From Strix aluco (Eukaryota > Chordata > Aves > Strigiformes > Strigidae), in contig NC_133971.1 in the NCBI RefSeq assembly GCF_031877795.1, positions 92,456,154-92,520,153 of the forward strand: a stretch of 64,000 bases of DNA. The letters are read 5' to 3'. Positions 52,701-64,000 of the stretch are shown here, one piece after another. The first letter of the stretch is position 1, and each line of letters begins with the position of its first letter. The position numbers and the translations under genes were made by a program. A model generated the notes under the pieces. It did not search any database. It saw nothing but the letters and a program-made list of their open reading frames with translations, and had not been told where the DNA came from.

Positions 52701-55524
52701 AAAAAGAAGCAGAGAGATCCCCCAGGCCATAGACAGCAGCCTGAAGATTGCTGTGGGCCAAAGTTTTTCTAGAGTTATGTGGTCTGGCAGAACAAGAAGA
52801 GACCCCTCACCACTTCCATATTACCTTGTAGAGAAAGCAAACAAGATTCCCAGAAGAAGGCAGGAGGAACAGTGAGACTCATCCTGCCTCAGCAGGGAAG
52901 AGAGGTGGTGGAAAAGCAGCTTGCACCGTGCTATGATATGCCCTTCGAGGGGTTGTGGTTGCATGTCACCCACCCTAAATCTCAGCAGGAGAGAGGGCAT
53001 GCACATGTCGAACCACCTGGTTATGGGGGGCTCTACACACGTGGGATGGACAGGGGGAAAAAGCCACCATTACCCCTGGGGGTGTCCTCCCACAAGGGGA
53101 AAATCTGGGTCCCACCACCCATGGGCCTTCAGTGGAGGTGAGCCGGTCATAAAATGGGCATGTCAGGTAAACAGAGAAGGATATTCAGCCAATGTCCCTC
53201 ACTGCTCCAGAGACATGGCTATCCTTTCTCCAAAATATGTTGACTTTAACCGGTTTTATCTACAAAACACTTGGACCATCAGAATTGGAGGGGAAAATGA
53301 GACCATCTCCTGTGATTGCTAGGATAGGACCAGTTCTGCGTAAGTAACTGATATTCCATAAAGGATAAAGAGAAATATCTGATGGTGATCAATTTTCATT
53401 CTCACCATCACTCAAAGAGCCTACTCAATCAGTTTTTCACATAGTGACATACTGAGATCCATCACTGTTGCACAGCCTTTCCCAACTGTTGCCATGTGAA
53501 GCAAAGTTTCTGAGAGATTTATTAAAGACGTGATTGAAGAGACACTTCTGAAACAACAAAAGAACCCCCTTCTCAATACACAGTACTTCATGAAACACCT
53601 ATATGATAAGTCAAAAATGCCATTAATCTTTTGAAGGGAAAGGGATGCATATTCCATATTTATCATCCTGCACCACATGTTCATGGAAACATCCGAAGAG
53701 CGTGGCATTAGGGACTCAAGTATTTTATTTTATCACCTGATGGCATTTGCATTGAGCAGCAAAGATGGTAAATTGTTTGCAAAATTATCAGACTCCCTCA
53801 GTGCTTCGGCACTTCTCAAGGGAAATAATGTGCTTAGAAACACGGATGTTACCAAGATTAACTTCCACTGCCTGAAAGGCATTTGCCTGCCTGACCTGAC
53901 TGCAGCCCACAATTTTATCAAGTGCCACTAAGCAAACAGGCAATGAGATGAAAACGCTCCCATGAAGCTCCAGGCATCAGCTCAGAAGCCTCGACAGCAT
54001 TTCATTCACTTCGTCTGGGGAAAGAATAAACTTCATTTTCCAAAAACTGACTGTAAGTCCAACAAGGCAGAAAGACTGCTAAAACCAACAGTGTGGCAGT
54101 CCTGGCTGTTAGCACATCTGACAAGATCTATTCCTTGCAAAAATAAACAGAAGATGCATGAAAGGAAAACAGTGGATTTTAGCCATTATTATCTCTAAAT
54201 ATGCAAAGAAGCACAGAGAAAGCTTATTTTTGTTGGTTAGTTTTGTCATGCTCTGTCAGACCAGTTAAACCCAGCCTGCCAGCAAACCTTGCATCTGGGA
54301 GACCCCTCATATACCAGCATGTCTGGAGGTCTCAAAAGGCAGCGCTGAACCCCAGCAACCAGGATGGGCCAAGAGCCCCTTGTCCTTCCCCTGCAGGACC
54401 AGCTACCCCACAGCAAGGACCTCTGTACAACCCCATTTCGGACCAACTGGTGACAGAGAATTCAGTGGCTCCCCAGGAAACCTTTTCTAGTGCCAAACCC
54501 TCGTTATCTTTCTGGTAAGTCCTTGCCAGGTGCAGCCAGAGGAAGAGGAGTTGCAGGCAAGGGTTGGAGCAGGCAAAGATGTCCCCATCCGCCTCAGGGT
54601 GATGGAGGCTGCAGGCAGAGAGGGTGAGCACCCAGCGGGACGCTGTCAGCAAGGAAGGAGGATGATAGTGCCACAGTGGTTTTCTACAGCTCTGGGCAGT
54701 AAAGGGCAGGCGAGCTGTACTGGACCTCTGATTTCACCTCCACGAGTTGTAATGTAATGCAAGACAAAGCTGGTCATGGGGAGCTGAAATTTGCAGCTCT
54801 GTGAAATGATACCCGACGTGTCCAAGAGAGAAGAAGACAGTGCCTATGTACTGGCTAAAACTGTGTGCTTAGGTGTTAAGAATAAACTGTGCTGGACGAT
54901 GTGTGCGTCACTCATTCAAAAGCAGAGCAAGGAAAGGATAATTTGGTTAATTATTTCAGAGTTCTGTTTCACATCTCTGCCCTTCTGCCTACAGATGCCT
55001 ACTTAGGGCTACCACAGTTACTAGCAGACACCTAGTGAGACACCCTCCAGTAGCATTTGTGTTAATTTGAGGGGTGTGTTATCATCTCTGAGGTCTACAT
55101 AACCATCTATTTTCTACATCCTACCTTCAACAAAATACTCATGCTCCAAACTCTTGGTTAAGACCTGAACTTGCTAACTCAATAGTTTGCAAGTGTAGAA
55201 AAAAATAGTGGGGTCTGAGTTTCTACACATAGGAAGCTTTGGCATTGACATCCTTGTAACCAGGGTAACCTGAAAAGGTGCCCGTGGCAGCAGTTATACA
55301 CACTTAATGGCATTTTTCCCCTCTCTGTGATGGACAATAGCTCATTTATGGATTTAAATGGTTTATTCCTCCATCCAGACCCACTGGGAGGGCTTAGAGA
55401 TGGCTGAAGACTTAGAGCAAAAAAATCACCCAGTGATAAAAATTACCTGAAGCTAGCACTTCACTGCTCAGGAGTAGATTCTGCTTAGCAGTGCTCATCA
55501 CAGCTCTAGAGCTGGTTGAGACAG

Positions 55525-55550
55525 AAAAAAAAAAAAGGGGGGGGGGGGGG
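55525..55550 (+). repeat. Composite A12-G14 homopurine tract
   Basis: Twelve A followed directly by fourteen G on the plus strand, in the intergenic region. It has the same architecture and orientation as the tract at 19.8 kb. Confidence 0.9.
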
Positions 55551-58500
55551 CTGGAAGAGATTCATAAAGCTTTTATTCCAAGAGGTGATGCCTGTGGTGG
55601 AAGAAGGGAGGTCAGTACCTGCCCTGGCTCCACCTAGCAGGTCCCACAACCCAAAGACATCTTGCTGGGTGCCCCTGGGAGAAAGCAGCAGCTCACAAAG
55701 GCAAAAGGAATCACATAATCACACAAGCACAGAGCTAAAAACTGACACTCGTAGCACATAGTGTTGCTGAGGCCAAAAATACAAGCTGGCAATATCAGTT
55801 TGAGGGAATACCAGCAGAAGGGCCATTTATTAAGTTCCCAATTTCTTCTGCTCTTTCCCTAAGTATCCACTCCTGGGCACTGTCAGAGACAGACTGTGGT
55901 GAAACATCTCTGTCATTCACTACGGCTTTTTATTGAGACTTTCTCAGAGGAAAGGCTGCAAATGCCACTAAGGAAAATGACGGATGCTGCAGTCTTTAGA
56001 AAATGAACCATTCTTTGATTGCTTGCTTAGCTGAGCAATTTGCAGTGTGATAGACAGCAATTATATCATCCAATGTCAATTTGTCTATTCATTTTTCCCT
56101 CTCCACATGTTTCCTCTTCTTGATTGAATAATCACTAACAATAATCACAAGCAGCTGGGGGAAGGAAGTACATCCATCAGTTTTAATGTCAGCAAGAATG
56201 AGAACTGATTCCTCCAGCATTCACCACAGCTCTGCAGCTTCAAAGTCATTTACATGTTCCTTATACCAATGCTAATATCATGATCACGTTATTTCTATTA
56301 CCTACTCCTATTTCAGTTTATAATCAAGGAACAATAGAATGCTACAGGAAAACACCCCAACTCAAAAAATATATGGTTGCTTCATCATCTATTCTGTATT
56401 CACACAAATATTTTTAAATTTGTGGTTTAACTCTCCTGATGCTGAGAATATTGAGGGAAGCGTAAGCTTGTAAGCTTGCTGCGGCTCAGTAAGATAGACC
56501 AGACCCACAGAAGATGAGTTTATGTAATGGGTGAGGACAGTAAAGGACAGAGCTGTTAGGAAGGTGTAAGAAGGCAAAACCCGGAGATTGCAGAGGCTTT
56601 TCAAAGCTTCTCTGTGCACAGATTGCTACTTTCAGCCATAAATTACCTTACTGTGCCCATATATATTGTAGGCTACAATTGAGAATGTAACACTGAATGT
56701 CCAGTGATCAAAATACCATATTCTCAATTTATATCACTGTATAGCCCGATATATGCTTTTATATATCTGTATACATATATGACATTATATCATCATATAA
56801 TTCTACAGTGGTATTTGTTAGTTATACAAACCAGTTTCTATCAGCTGAGCTTCCAACTCTCTCTGTTCAGAGACACAGAACAGCAGAAAACAGAAAATGA
56901 GTTTGAAGGCACAAAAAGTGGCCCAATGATTGCCTTTCCCATAAAACTGTTAAAGTTTATTCAATAGAATCAAATCATCTTTCAAACACAGTGACACAGA
57001 CCAAAATATACCCTGATTACTGTTTTAGTTATGGCTTACATCAATTGATAGGCTTTCTATTACAACCATAATACAGCTACAGAAACAATAAGCAAAAATT
57101 ACAGGGTGGAAGGTTGAAAAAGGAAAGGTGAGTCAATGGACACGAGGGATTAACATCATCATGAAACTACCATGACTCCGCTTGGATTTCTCCACCCCCA
57201 CCATCACCCCCTTACAGAAATAACAAACATGAAACAAGCTTTATTTTTGTAACAGCCCAAGCTCCCCTAGCGTGAAGACACACAGTTTTGCTCCAGTACT
57301 TCCAAACTAAGCATTTGTTTTCCACCAGGTGAAAACAGGAGACATATTCAACAGGCAGCAGCTGTTTGATATAATTTACATGGGCTGAACGCGGAGGTTT
57401 GATCAGGGACCTCATGGTTGACAATAAGGAGGACCCAGAAATGAAGCAAAAATCACCATGTCCTGTCCCAGATAGAGCAAGTACAGGCAGTTTCCTCGTC
57501 TCTAAGGGGTCAGGCTCTAGTGTCACACTTAAGTGCATATCACTTGGCCAACACAAGGTTAACAAACAGGGATTAAATCAATTCCGCTTGCTCCCCACTG
57601 CTAAAATGGGTAATAACCAGAACCGTACAGAGCACTGGAGATGCTTCAGTGTCTTGGTCCGTCAGTTTCAGGTAAAACAGACATTTCGAGAACTAGCCAA
57701 CACGGTATCTGGTTTTGCTGGCTTAACTTGTCACCATTTTACATGCTAACACATTTTAAGTGATTAGTACAGTTAAGAACGTACGTCAACTTACCCAAAG
57801 ATCAAACACCGAGAACATTTATGGCTTCTAAAGGGAAAGTCAGACATGTCAATAACATATTTACAGCTTTCAATTCTTGAAGCACTGAGGCAGATTTGTC
57901 TTTCTTTAAGTTTTCCATTATGTCCCAGTCCCTCATTTCTGACGTTTCTCAGATACTCAGGGCTTCAGGAAGCATTGGAGGTGCTGACAGCCTTGAACTC
58001 AGGCTCCCTCACTCTAATGCTTAGAGTACATTTGGATTTCCCTTAAGTTTATTTAAAAAAGCACTTGAGTACAATTGCTTATTGATTTTGAATACCATGC
58101 AGACAACACAGGGATGCCCAGCAGCCTCACCCATATCAGGCAGGATAATAGTAAGACATAAAATGATAATAGTCTGGGAGGGAGTTTCGGGAGATGCAGG
58201 TTATTGGCTTGACTTACAAGCACTGGACCCGATGTTTTTTTCTGTTGAAGCCAAATGCAAATGTTGTGCTGACTTCAAAGGGAACAGGCTGAATCCTGCC
58301 TTGAACACATTCATATCACTGGTGAATTCCAGGCGGATATTTTAAAGCAAGCAGTAAAACCTCTTTTCTTGAGGCATGTGATTCGCATACATACAGTCAG
58401 GTACAGAGGGTTCATTTGGGATTTCATATGGCAATTTACACTACCACGATGAAATGCTTTGCATAGATGAGTTTGAAAAGATGAAAAGTGCTGAAATCTG

Positions 58501-61046
58501 GAAGGGAGAGAGACAGTCACAACATTTCTGCTTCCAGATAAGTTTGTTCTTTACGCACACCATTAAAAACACAGTATTGCTACTGCACTGTATCTACAAT
58601 ATATTAAAAAGTGTATCTGAAATCGAGAAAGTAAGAAACAAGGGGCTGCTCTTCCTGCCCATGATCAGGGCCTGTTTCTGGAGGCTTGCTCTGAAGTACA
58701 CCGAACTTTCTACAGACTTCACTGGATTTTGGAAAAGGCCCTAAGCATAAATACTGACTCCTTTATTTCTAAGACCTCAGATCACTCCAGAATTTCCCAG
58801 GGAAACTGGCCCTTAAGGATCACTGAATTTTGTCATTTCCTTCTTCATATACTTGAAAAACTCCACAGTTCTCTGCAAGCTCAGATGCAAGCAAGATAGG
58901 GGGAAAGGACCACTTCAGAGCTCTCCATTTTCATTGCCCAAGCTTGTGCTCTCTACAATCAGAGCTTTGCTGACAAGCCACCAGGCCTCAGGAGATTAAA
59001 AAGCACAGTTTCCCTCTCGCTCCACATCTCAGTGCTTTATCCATCTCGGTTTCCCTCACACACAAACCAGGATTGCTCCCCCCTGCCATGGAAAGCTGAG
59101 CACGGGCAGTCCACCCACGTAGCTGCGCCACCAGCAGTGTTTTTGCCTTCAAGGTCTGAGCAACATTTCTACTGATTCACTGAACCTCCACAGAGTGGAC
59201 TATTCTTAGAGCTGATTTCCTTCTGTCTACTACATCTAACCATCCCAAGTGAACATCACCTTTAATTTATCATCAGTTGAGCCTGCATGGGGGCAGCTTT
59301 TGTCAGGGATCAGGGGAGCTACTCCTGAGCACTGCAAGCTGTGAAGCTTCATCCACTATCTCTGTCATATTACTCCACAGAGCTAAAGGCTCTGGACCAG
59401 ACCTGTGGTTGCAATCTCCTATATTCCCTTTACATCGCTTTTCTAGGTGACCATGGACCTACTCACCACAGTGCCTCTCCTCTCCGAGATCACAACAGGA
59501 GGAGCTGCCACAGCATGGTTCTCCCTTTGCAATTCATGAGCTGGTTTTGACAACTCTGTTGCAACCACAGAAAATATGCTAAAATATTATAATGGCCCTA
59601 TCACCATTTAATCCACTCTGTCCAACAGCAAAGTTGGATTTCATAAATCAAAAGCAAGCAGCTAAACTATTTTGACTAAATACTTCCTTCCCTTTGATGA
59701 AAGCACTGGCAGATTTATAAGCCTCCTCTGTTGACCTGACAATAAAGGAGAAGCAGTCCAAGTTATGTTTTTCCGACTGAATTTGCATTGCCAGTGTATG
59801 CAGATCTCAGGAACTTCTTAAGAGATTCTCCTAAATAATATGAGGAATTGGGGATTAAACCATAATATTATCATCATTTTCTCTCTCCCTGTCTCAGATT
59901 TCATATCCTCAGCAACAGAGCTGGGATTACAGCTTGAGCTCAGGATGTGGTACCAGACAGCTGACAGAGTTTCTTCTTGGACAGATCAGATTTTTGTATC
60001 AGGGGATTTCTCTGGGGCCTGCAGCCTTTTCTGTGGGAAAGCACGACATGCTGTGCACGCCCTTTACTTGTTATAACAGTGTGCAGCAAACACACACAGC
60101 TTCCTGACAGTCATTTCTTATCACTCAGGTATCCCATTGTTCAAAGATAGGACATTTGAAGCTCTGACCACATGGGAGAAGGGAAGACAAAATAGCCTCA
60201 AACTCAGACAAATTCTTGATGCCAAAGGAGTATTTTCTTATGCTCAGTACACAAAAGAATGATGGCAGAAAACAAGGAGGGTCCTTCTTTCTGCAACAGC
60301 CCTTCTTTTCATCTGTTTAAGCAGGACAGGCAGAAGCTCAGGCTGGCCAATGCTGGGTCACCCAGCCCAGAGTGACATTGCACAGGTAGTGACCTCCGCC
60401 TAGCTAAAATCTCCTGGGCATATTTATTTGCTACCCATGGAGAACTGAGCAGCAGGTTGGGCCCATCCTCAGACCCTGCTCCTGCAAGCTGCCACCACAC
60501 CATTTCCACTCAACCCCACAGATGCTGTGGTACAGCAACAGGAATCTGATTTTCCAGCAGCCAGTGCAAGGTAAAGAGGCCAAAAAATATCTGAAAGCTT
60601 CTGCATGTGGCACTTGTGACAAATGCCATAGTTTTTCAATCATTTTTTGAGCAACACCTGAAAAATGAATCAGAAAGTAAACGTGTTGCAACATGCATTT
60701 TATCTCAAGGACTATTTTCTATATATTTCTTTAAGTATCTTTCTGGCTTGCAAATCACTCCTTATATCTAACTATACATCTATGTACACTTTCACAGACG
60801 TGTCTGGGCCTGTTTCTGCAGTCCCTACACAAACAAAATACCCATCCACTTGAATGGGAGCTCTTTTCAGATAAATGTGGCAAGACTGGGCCTTTGGTGC
60901 ATATGTGCGAGTATCCTACACACACATTTTTAAAATCACTAAAAAAATATAGTAGCTATAGATTTATAACAGACCAAAATTTAAACACAGTAAAGCTGCA
61001 CTTGTTACAGTATAGCCTAGGTGAATTTACATTGCTCATTTATATG

Positions 61047-61065
61047 AAGGAAAGGAAAGGAAAGG
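61047..61065 (+). repeat. (GGAAA)n pentanucleotide microsatellite
   Basis: About four GGAAA units in tandem, ten nt left of the doubled TAATTA palindrome. Confidence 0.8.
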
Positions 61066-61074
61066 TCTGTGACC

Positions 61075-61103
61075 CTGTAATTACAGGTTAACTGTAATTA
61101 CAG
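61075..61103. repeat. Two copies of a 12-bp palindrome with TAATTA core
   Basis: CTGTAATTACAG occurs at 61075-61086 and again at 61092-61103, separated by GTTAA. Each copy is a perfect palindrome, and the central GTTAAC is also palindromic. TAATTA is a common homeodomain-dimer core, so this is a possible regulatory site about 2.5 kb past the ST8SIA5 stop codon. Function is inferred only. Confidence 0.75.
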
Positions 61104-62052
61104 TTTTGCTTATCCTTTTGTCTGTCCAAAAAGTCCAAAAGGATTTTTGAAACTAAAAAGAGGGGTTTGCACAGTTCCTTTCCAACATATGGGTGCTTCT
61201 CCAGTGCTTTCCCATCTTTTTTGAAGTATCTTCCACAACTTATCAGACTCCTTTCAGTTGCATTCATTCACTTCAATCACCATAGTAGAGAAAAATCCCT
61301 TACTAAAGAAGGTAAGCTTAGCAAAGCAGCAGCAGCAAAGCAATACTGAAGTCACTACTACTTCCATAATTAGGCAGAATAAGGAGTAGAGGCTCTAGGT
61401 ACCAACTTCAGTGTCATTCTTGTTATCATAAAGCTTAATGCACAGCAAGATGGCCAACCCACGGGGTCACATTGCTCTCTAAATAGCACTTTCATTTCTG
61501 CACTTCATTATCAAAGCCCTTTGCACATAAATCTACAAAACACAGCAAAGACAAAGATCTCCCCTGCATATTAAATCAAGGAAACCGTTTCATCTACAAG
61601 TTCATTCTTAGTGTGCTGCATATTTCACAGCTAGCCGATATGAGGTGGTGCTCACTAACACACAGTGTAACTCTAAGACCAAAAGCACAACAACACAAAT
61701 AGATAAAGCGCAAGCGCAGGTCCTTCACCTACCCCTGGATGGTATTTCCCAAGTGAGTTCTGACACCTTTATCAAGGATATGGGTTGTTTTTAAAAGTAA
61801 TCAGACCTCTGGAGTCTAGTGTAAAGTTAAGGAAATACACTCTCTCATACCATCCAGGTCACTGCTGGTCAGTAGGGACTTTTGAAATGGTGACCATCTC
61901 GCTCCACTTGCTTTTTGATCATTTTATCTGTAGCGTGAGCAACTTTCACAGCTCTCAGATTAGCGCAGAGGCTTTTAAAAGAAGCTTTGTGCATTCATGC
62001 ATTACAAAATCAAAATCCAAGTCCGGATTTGGATTTAAACCCCCTCCCCCTC

Positions 62053-62071
62053 AAAAAAAAAAAAAAAAAAA
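62053..62071 (+). repeat. Poly-A run (19) after a C-rich stretch
   Basis: Nineteen A preceded by CCCCCTCCCCCTC, in the region left of the ST8SIA5 3' end. Confidence 0.85.
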
Positions 62072-63076
62072 GTATTCCTCATATAGAACTAGCATGTTAA
62101 ACTCCAATCCTCGATCAAAGATCTTGTAATTTAAGTAAGACAAGACAAGGCACTGGACAACAGCCCAAGTGCTTCAGACTAAGAACTTAAATGAGGAAAC
62201 TCTGTTCATTTAACTATGCCAGCACAGCTCAAACAGCAAACCTCACCCTCACTCATACTGGTGTGGAAGGGCGTATACCAGCAGCCCATTACACCGCAGT
62301 TCAGCAGACAAAATAAACTCCTGCAATATGTGGCAGGAGTTTCTGCATCAGGATTTTGTCAATTTAACTGTATCAGGTGAAAAATTAAGCTTGGCATAAC
62401 TGACAGAGTTGCATTGGTAAATTTTAAAGAGTACACCAGCCCTTTTACTATTCTAGCAACATTCTCAACATACAAAAATGTCACATTAAGACTTCTGACA
62501 TCTTAAAATGCATAATTTTAAAATAAGCATCATAATCCAAGCCACAAAGTATCTTCTCTGTATTTTAACTGTTTCCTGCTCGTACTTATTACAGATACCT
62601 GGAAGTATTTAACTTGACCTGCAGAACAGTGAACCAACTTCAGATACTCCTGCAAAGTCCTGAACAAAAATCAAAGAGGAAATGCTTTTTTCAATCTTAT
62701 GCTGTGATGATATTTGAACCCATAAATCAACTTAGAAAATATAACTACGTAATCCCCTTGCTATTCAGCCTGATATAATCTTGCAGAAGTGTGAAGAAGC
62801 ATGTTTCTTCGAATAAGGACTCCAATCTGAAGCTGAGATGGTCACTGTATGAGGAAGTACACACATGGCTCATGTGTTAGCTAGATAGAAAGCATTAAAG
62901 ACAATGAGGAAGAAGACATGATCAGCAGAGGAGACCAGAAATATAGGACACAAGAAGGAAGAAGAAAGAAACACTAAAACAATTGCACACCATGGTCAAC
63001 ACAGTTACCTGTGGCTGTGAATGGGAGTTTAACATTCTTTTCTATCCTGGCTGAAAAAATTCATAAAGTGATCTTG

Positions 63077-63082
63077 TTTATT
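63077..63082 (-). terminator. Candidate polyadenylation signal of ST8SIA5
   Basis: Canonical AATAAA hexamer on the minus strand, the first one met after the ST8SIA5 stop codon. The call rests only on hexamer match and position; no transcript evidence is available here. Confidence 0.35.
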
Positions 63083-63647
63083 CCTATCACATCTATCTGC
63101 TATTTTTCACCAATACTTTGTGACGTTACAGAACAAAGACTTCAGGTTATATACTTCCCCTTAAAACTATAATGCTAAAGAGTATTTTCAAAAACCCAAA
63201 TTCCAGAGAACAGTGCTTTCAATAAAATCTGGCAATGACCCAAGGTACTTGATTCAGAAACCTATGTAAAGTCATACAGTCTATGCTAAAATTCTCCATC
63301 ACTGATTCTCCTCAAAAGTTTGGTGCTTTTCTTCATAGTGAAATGATAACTATATTAATGTGCTCTGTTTATCCCTAAACCTATTGGAAATGTGCTTCTT
63401 ATCTGACTTGCTTTCCAGGGCAGCACATACCCTGGGAGAGAGGAGTTTTGCTTCTCCTACATTGTTACGGACCCAACTCTGCTAGCAGGAAAGGTGCTGG
63501 TATCCTAGATCCTATGGGATGCAATGCCTTGAGGAAATTTATATCAAACAATTATTGCATAATCTCAGGGGGTAATAAAACCTCCTCCACCATACAGAGG
63601 CATTGAGTTCCTGTTACACTTTTGTGTCAGAGGAAGAAATGTCCCTG
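63077..63647 (-). other. ST8SIA5: Probable ST8SIA5 3' UTR, minimal extent
   Basis: Non-coding minus-strand sequence directly after the ST8SIA5 stop codon. The first canonical AATAAA downstream on the minus strand is at 63082-63077 (TTTATT on the plus strand). That would give a 3' UTR of about 0.6 kb. A GT-containing stretch follows some 50-100 nt further on. Longer 3' UTRs using later signals cannot be excluded, because brain transcripts often have extended UTRs. Confidence 0.4.
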
Positions 63648-64000
63648 TCAACAGCAGCTACAGGTCCCTGTATGGACCCGCAGGATCCCCTTGCTGTGCA
63701 TGTGGAGGAAGTTGAAGATTTCTGAGGGCATAGCATGAAAACCAGGGCGAGGTTTCACATTGTCATAATAGTGGTGAGTTATAAAAATCCCTGAGGGGTT
63801 CATGGGGAAGGCCCAAAAGCCAAAAAGGTGAACCTCTTCGCAGAGCTCCAGGGCAGCAGTCACCAGGATTAGCCCAGTGCTAATCCGCTTGGCCCGCACC
63901 CCTTGGCCGAGCCAGTAGCGTGAGACGTTGATGAGATACTGGGGATGAAAGTAATAAACAGCTTGCTGAGATTCAAAATCATCCAGGACATATTTGACGC
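63648..64000 (-). CDS. ST8SIA5: Alpha-2,8-sialyltransferase 5, C-terminal part of last coding exon (partial)
   Basis: Golgi type II membrane enzyme that transfers sialic acid in alpha-2,8 linkage onto ganglioside acceptors (GD1c, GT1a, GQ1b and GT3 type synthesis; family knowledge). The minus frame is open from the window edge at 64000 to a TGA at 63650-63648, giving 116 codons with no start or acceptor, so the exon continues to the right. Visible in order: FHPQYLINVSRYWL; sialyl motif S from RISTG to GFW (63887-63813); motif III HHYYDN (63776-63759); motif VS as His-x4-Glu in HAMPSE (63737-63720); a Cys-rich end TCSCC. In related ST8Sia enzymes a C-terminal Cys forms a disulfide. The sequence reads almost identically to my memory of mammalian ST8SIA5, including GFWAF and KPRPGFHAMPSEIFNF, whereas ST8SIA1, 2, 3, 4 and 6 differ there. 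LOXHD1 lying next on the same strand agrees with human 18q21.1. ST8SIA6 was considered and set aside on that synteny. Confidence 0.92.
   Translation of the reverse strand, partial: VKYVLDDFESQQAVYYFHPQYLINVSRYWLGQGVRAKRISTGLILVTAALELCEEVHLFGFWAFPMNPSGIFITHHYYDNVKPRPGFHAMPSEIFNFLHMHSKGILRVHTGTCSCC

Larger units (their letters stand above)
45184..63076. other. Intergenic region right half / downstream of ST8SIA5: no gene seen
   Basis: Downstream flank of ST8SIA5 (possibly including an extended 3' UTR at its right end). No coding exon recognised. It contains the hairpin at 47.57 kb, poly-T at 49.72 kb, the A12-G14 tract at 55.5 kb, an AT-rich run near 56.74-56.81 kb, the TAATTA palindromes at 61.1 kb and poly-A at 62.05 kb. 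ORFs of up to about 141 codons lack known domains. Confidence 0.55.

Noticed and set aside
52779..53322. Plus-strand ORFs of 120 and 133 codons
   Set aside because: Two overlapping frames without recognisable domains or conservation evidence; treated as chance ORFs.
63648..63899. ST8SIA6 as identity of the sialyltransferase
   Set aside because: First considered, but the residues around GFWAF and KPRPGFHAMPSE fit ST8SIA5 as remembered, and LOXHD1 next to it on the same strand matches ST8SIA5 synteny.
63648..63899. Start of the sialyltransferase frame at 63899
   Set aside because: That codon is an internal GTG (Val); the frame is open to the window edge with conserved FHPQYLINVSRYWL upstream.
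1..64000. CRISPR arrays, prokaryotic operons, phage or retroviral genes
   Set aside because: No regular direct-repeat/spacer pattern, no dense operon-like coding and no retroviral gag/pol/env-like frames were seen; the only retroelement is CR1.

Overview
The window looks like a piece of bird genome. Every interspersed repeat I could identify is a CR1 LINE (six copies, two of them long). No SINEs or LTR elements were recognised. The coding content is a few short exons separated by very long introns and intergenic DNA. I recognise two vertebrate genes, both on the minus strand.

LOXHD1 (1 to about 26.6 kb) is represented by its 5' end. The first recognisable coding exon (26599-26170) encodes a long acidic and then basic low-complexity segment, followed by a stretch matching the known LOXHD1 N-terminus. 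A 16-kb intron follows, then a 115-nt exon (10135-10021) encoding the start of the first PLAT domain. The two exons join in phase (G + TT = Val) into the continuous LOXHD1 reading frame. The gene continues leftwards beyond position 1. A further upstream minus-strand exon at 26919-26721 is possible but unproven.

ST8SIA5 (64000-63648) is represented by the 3' part of its last coding exon. This holds sialyl motif S, motif III, motif VS and the Cys-rich C-terminus, with the 3' UTR to its left. From memory of the human map, LOXHD1 and ST8SIA5 are also neighbours on the same strand at 18q21.1, which supports both calls. In chicken that block lies on chromosome Z, so this window is plausibly Z-linked; that is an inference.

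About 36 kb (roughly 27-63 kb) between the genes has no gene I can support. It contains CR1 fragments, microsatellites, homopolymer tracts, an AT-rich block at 37.1-38.1 kb and several perfect hairpins. No CRISPR array, prokaryotic operon, virus or novel enzyme system is present. The points most worth a second look are the bird-type charged N-terminal extension of LOXHD1 with its poly-Glu repeat, the long plus-strand ORF and nearby splice-flanked mini-exon in LOXHD1 intron 2, the two direct CR1 copies flanking the LOXHD1 exons, a CpG-rich islet in intron 1, and the palindromes (notably the doubled TAATTA palindrome near ST8SIA5).

The two genes are not known to act together. LOXHD1 is a PLAT-repeat protein of hair-cell stereocilia needed for hearing. 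ST8SIA5 is a Golgi alpha-2,8-sialyltransferase of ganglioside synthesis.
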